55,836 nucleotides of DNA from Bryobacterales bacterium (GTDB lineage Bacteria > Acidobacteriota > Terriglobia > Bryobacterales > Bryobacteraceae), in the NCBI GenBank assembly GCA_003167255.1, contig PMTR01000056.1, forward strand, positions 1-55,836, read 5' to 3'. The position numbers and the translations under genes were made by a program. The notes under the pieces were generated by a model. It saw only the letters and a program-made list of their open reading frames with translations, was not told where the DNA came from and did not search any database. Within the stretch, counting starts at the first letter, position 1, and each line of letters starts with the position of its first letter. Of this stretch, positions 52,378-55,836 are shown in pieces.

Positions 52378-55300
52378 ATGCGTTTTCCCGCCGATCCACG
52401 CCGTCAGCGGCGTTCTGTTCGCACTGGCTTCGTTCAAATCAGCGTTCTCATTGCGAGTTGCCTTTCGCAGTTGCCGGCTCAACAGGCCGCGCCGTCCATC
52501 CGAATCACAGAGCCGGCGGCGGTAAACGGCGCGGTTTTCACCAACCAGCCCGCGATTTCGCTCTCGGGCGTGGCTACGGGCGTTGCCGGAATCACGCAGG
52601 TGAAGTGGCAAAAGATTGGAGCGTTCGGGGACCAGGCTTCGGTCGAGCGCGAGCAAATCGTCGATTTAACGGTAAGTTGGAGCACGGGGCAGATCGGTCT
52701 GCGTCCGGGCGCGAATTTCGTGAAAGTGGAAGCGATCGATTCCTCCAACCAGCACGCGGAGGCGGCCGTGGTTGTCTATTACACACCGGCCGACGCGCCT
52801 TTGCCGAGCCACGGCGACATCCAGAGTTCGTTTTATCGGGGCGTTCCAGTCACTTATCAAGTGAAGGACGGCCTCGCGATTTTTCAAGGCGACATCGTTC
52901 TCGGTACGGCGAGCCAGATGGAGCAGGCTCGCCTGCTCGGGCCCGGAGGCTCGCGGAGGGGAGTCGGGGGTCACGTTCCCGGACGAGTGCACCCGGAGGG
53001 CAGCACGATCGCATTCTCCTCGGAACAGTGGACCAAGGTCGCCGGAGTTACCCAAGTACCTTACACGATATCGGCCGAGACCCAGGGAGTCAGCGCCGCC
53101 GTCACCAACATCAACAACGCAATTTCGACCTTTAATGCCACTTTTTCCGGCGTGATCCACTGGGTCGCCCGCACCGCTCAAACGTCGTACGTGATCTTCG
53201 ATCTCAGCCCGTCGGACTTCAGCGGCGTTTGCGAGTCGAGCGTGGGGATGGTCCCCCTGGCCGATCAGCCGCAGACCGCCTACGGCTCCATCAACTGCGG
53301 AGTGCCCACGCTGCTCCACGAAATGGGGCACGTGATAGGATCCTGGCACGAACAGTCGCGTGTGGACCGGAACTCCTACGTCAACATTATTACCGCGAAT
53401 ATCGACAAGCCGTTGCTGAGCAATTTTGATCAGGTGACCATCGACGAGGAGGATATGGGGCTGTACGACTACGCCTCGATCATGCACTACTTCGGGCAGG
53501 CCTTCAGCGTGGATGGTCTGGCGACCACCATCGAGTCCACTCCGGTTGCGGGAATTACGCTGAGCAATTCGAGCGGCTACTCATCCGGCGATATCGACTC
53601 TATTCTGCGGCTGTACGGCGCCGTTCCTTCGCAGGTGACGGTGGACGCGAATCCAACGGGGGCGCAGGTGATTGTGGACGGGACCACTTACACCACGCCG
53701 CACGCCTTTTCCTGGGCGCTGAATTCGACGCACACGCTCGACATACCCGCTGGGAAGCAGACGGTCGGCGGGGCGACCTATATGTTTGGCCGCTGGAACA
53801 TTCCCGGAGGCATTGCGGCGAGCCAGAGCATTACGGTATCTCCAGGCGCCGGGACGGTTTACGCGCCCGCCACCGCGCCCGCAGCAACACTGTACGCCGC
53901 CGACTTTGTCCGGCTGCATCCCTTCGGGACCTCCGCGTTTCCATCGGGGCTCGCCGGCACCGTCGCCGGAATTCCCGCTCCGACCATCACCTTTAGCGGA
54001 ACCAACTACTATGTCGACCGCCAGCAGGCGAGCATTCAGGCTACTCCGAACTCCGGATACAGCTTCTATAGTTGGTTTAATTCGTCGCTGTACAACTATC
54101 AAACGAATCCATACAACTTCCCGGTCCTGACGGATATGCCGAACATGACCGGCGGATTCACTACGCACCCGGTGACCACCGTCACCGGCACTGCTTCTCC
54201 AGGCGCGGCGCTGTTCGCCGGTTTCAGCATGACCGTAGACGGAAATTTCGTCCAGACACCGGCGGTCTTCGCGACGGACGTTACCGGCGATGCTTCCTGG
54301 ACCGCCTTGAGCGCGCACACGATCGATGCGACGGCCGGGCCGCAATCGCCCGTAACGTTTAATGTCAGTTACGCGTTTGCCAATTGGAGCGATGGCTTGA
54401 GCCAATCGCACACGGTTCATCAAGGGGCCGCGGGAACCAACCAGACTTTCACGGCGACGTACACGCCGACCTGGCGCGCGATCGTCGATCCGTCTCCCTA
54501 CTGCGGCGGCACCATCTCGCCTACCGCGGCGTTCTCTAGTTCCTCGGACAGCCAGATTCCGGATGGGACCGTTCAGCCGTACACGGCCAATGCCGCCACG
54601 GGCTTTCAGTTCATGAACTGGGGAGGCGATCTGAGCGGCAGCGCCAACCCCGTCAGCCCGACGATCCACAGTGAATTGCTGGGCACGGCGTTCTTTAACG
54701 TTACCGGCACCACGGCGCCGATCACCGTCACGGGGATCAGTCCTGCATCGTCGCCCGCCAGCGCCGGCGTGACGACGTTGAACATTACGGGCACCGGCTT
54801 CAGCACCACGGGCGCGTTCTTTACATACTGGGACTTAAACCCTAGAAGCTTCACCGTGAACAGTTCCACATCGGCGAGCGTGACTTTGCACGCCGGGGAT
54901 CTTGCGACGCCGGGATACCACAGGCTGACGGTGGAGAATTTCTCGAATGGCTGCACCGCATTCGTGGATAGCACGTACGCGATCACCAGTGGCGCGGTGG
55001 GGACTCCCAGCACGGTGACGGCGAATGCGGGGACCACGCCGCAGAGCGCGGCGATCAATACGGTGTTCGGCAACGCGCCGGCGGTGACGGTGACGGATGC
55101 GGGGAGCAATCCGGTATCGGGCGTGAATGTGACGTTCACGGCGCCGAACAGCGGAGCCAGCGGATTGTTTAGCAACTCGACGGTGACCATCACGATGGCG
55201 ACCAACGGGTCGGGGGTGGCGTCGGCGCCGTTCACGGCCAATGGAACGGCGGGAGGGCCGTACACGGTGACGGCGTCGGTGGTGGGTGTGGCGACGCCGG

Positions 55301-55836
55301 CGAGCTTCTCGCTGACGAATATGCCAGGGCCCCAGACCATCAGCTTCGGCGCGCTCTCGAACCGGGTTTTCGGTACGGCGCCATTCACGGTCAGCGCGAC
55401 TGCGTCCTCGGGTCTGACGGTCAGTTTCAACTCGCAGACGATGGCGGTCTGCACGGTATCGGTTGCGACCGTGACGCTGGTCTCCGGCGGCACCTGCATC
55501 ATCCAGGCGACGCAGGCAGGCAACACCAACTACGCCGCGGCCACACCGGTCAACCAGAGCTTCCAGGTGACGCCGGTGTTACAGGCGGTCTCAGTGACAC
55601 CGTCGTCGGGCAGCGGCGCCACCCAGACGTTCAGCTTCGTGTACTCCGATACGAACGGAGCATCCGATCTGGGAATCGTGCAGGTGGTAGTCAACGCATC
55701 GCTGTCCGGGTATCAGGGGTGCTACATCAGCATCGATCCGGTGCACAAGACACTGTTGCTGCTCAACGATGGCGCCACCGCGTGGCAGGGACCGATTACC
55801 CTGCCAACGTCCGGCACCCTGGCGAACAGCCAATGC
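52378..55836 (+). CDS. Astacin-type metalloprotease with Ig-like repeats (partial, runs off the window)
   Basis: The frame is open from ATG 52378 (AGAGGGGG just upstream) through 1,153 codons to the window end without a stop. A charged N-terminus and hydrophobic segment (FVQISVLIASCLSQLPAQ, with a possible lipobox IASC) direct export. After an Ig-like domain (about 45-140) comes the M12A catalytic domain with HEMGHVIGSWHEQSR: His314, Glu315, His318, His324. The Met-turn is DYASIMHYFG. From about 420 onwards are many beta-sandwich repeats, some of Big-1 or IPT/TIG type (ITVTGISPASSPASAGVTTL, ATVTLVSGGTCIIQATQAGN). It is a secreted or surface protease; the C-terminal anchor is not visible. The zinc site is complete. 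Confidence 0.9.
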   Translation, partial: MRFPADPRRQRRSVRTGFVQISVLIASCLSQLPAQQAAPSIRITEPAAVNGAVFTNQPAISLSGVATGVAGITQVKWQKIGAFGDQASVEREQIVDLTVSWSTGQIGLRPGANFVKVEAIDSSNQHAEAAVVVYYTPADAPLPSHGDIQSSFYRGVPVTYQVKDGLAIFQGDIVLGTASQMEQARLLGPGGSRRGVGGHVPGRVHPEGSTIAFSSEQWTKVAGVTQVPYTISAETQGVSAAVTNINNAISTFNATFSGVIHWVARTAQTSYVIFDLSPSDFSGVCESSVGMVPLADQPQTAYGSINCGVPTLLHEMGHVIGSWHEQSRVDRNSYVNIITANIDKPLLSNFDQVTIDEEDMGLYDYASIMHYFGQAFSVDGLATTIESTPVAGITLSNSSGYSSGDIDSILRLYGAVPSQVTVDANPTGAQVIVDGTTYTTPHAFSWALNSTHTLDIPAGKQTVGGATYMFGRWNIPGGIAASQSITVSPGAGTVYAPATAPAATLYAADFVRLHPFGTSAFPSGLAGTVAGIPAPTITFSGTNYYVDRQQASIQATPNSGYSFYSWFNSSLYNYQTNPYNFPVLTDMPNMTGGFTTHPVTTVTGTASPGAALFAGFSMTVDGNFVQTPAVFATDVTGDASWTALSAHTIDATAGPQSPVTFNVSYAFANWSDGLSQSHTVHQGAAGTNQTFTATYTPTWRAIVDPSPYCGGTISPTAAFSSSSDSQIPDGTVQPYTANAATGFQFMNWGGDLSGSANPVSPTIHSELLGTAFFNVTGTTAPITVTGISPASSPASAGVTTLNITGTGFSTTGAFFTYWDLNPRSFTVNSSTSASVTLHAGDLATPGYHRLTVENFSNGCTAFVDSTYAITSGAVGTPSTVTANAGTTPQSAAINTVFGNAPAVTVTDAGSNPVSGVNVTFTAPNSGASGLFSNSTVTITMATNGSGVASAPFTANGTAGGPYTVTASVVGVATPASFSLTNMPGPQTISFGALSNRVFGTAPFTVSATASSGLTVSFNSQTMAVCTVSVATVTLVSGGTCIIQATQAGNTNYAAATPVNQSFQVTPVLQAVSVTPSSGSGATQTFSFVYSDTNGASDLGIVQVVVNASLSGYQGCYISIDPVHKTLLLLNDGATAWQGPITLPTSGTLANSQC

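Overview
The window looks like chromosomal DNA from an acidobacterium of the Solibacter/Bryobacter type. The evidence is a high-GC sequence, a 1,069-residue SBBP-repeat protein ending in the domain first described from Solibacter usitatus (TIGR03437 type), giant two-component-propeller histidine kinases, CarboxypepD_reg-like domains, PEP-CTERM proteins and many short dispersed palindromic repeats. This assignment is inference from gene content; no rRNA or tRNA gene was seen.

Layout. 0.2-4.8 kb: a leftward block with an ECF sigma factor, its zinc-finger anti-sigma factor, a CpxP-like protein, a DUF4352-type lipoprotein, a TPR protein and two small secreted proteins. 5.0-9.4 kb: an A-type Fe-S carrier with a clear promoter and terminator, an M16 zinc peptidase and a dimethylarginine hydrolase. 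9.4-11.3 kb: a two-gene RloA/RloB (AAA15 ATPase + TOPRIM-like) cassette of putative defence function. 11.4-15.5 kb: MetY and an M1-aminopeptidase-like protein in which all three zinc ligands are arginine. 15.6-20.8 kb: a leftward proteostasis block hsp20-clpB-htpX-rlmI. 21-23 kb: TetR regulator, membrane-anchored methyltransferase, small secreted protein.

23.1-31.4 kb holds two propeller-type sensor kinase/LuxR-type regulator pairs. Between them a BrnT/BrnA toxin-antitoxin module sits between two near-identical 229-bp copies of the 3' end of the first regulator gene. 31.4-34.9 kb is a repeat-rich, decaying stretch: a duplicated PEP-CTERM/partner gene pair with one copy truncated, the tail of a lost glycosyltransferase and a VapBC module. 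35-40.9 kb carries the SBBP protein and a membrane hybrid kinase. 40.9-43.7 kb is hrcA-grpE-dnaJ.

43.8-47.7 kb has two tandem TolC-type outer-membrane proteins without pump genes. 47.9-52.1 kb has a HAD phosphatase, a molybdopterin-binding-domain protein and a tightly overlapping argC-argB-GNAT arginine operon. From 52.4 kb to the window edge runs an incomplete large secreted astacin protease with many Ig-like repeats.

The strongest candidates for further study are the RloAB cassette, the zinc-less M1 protein, the BrnTA module within a duplicated regulator end, and the family of short repeats found at gene breakpoints, including a 30-bp relic of a vapB start region next to dnaJ.
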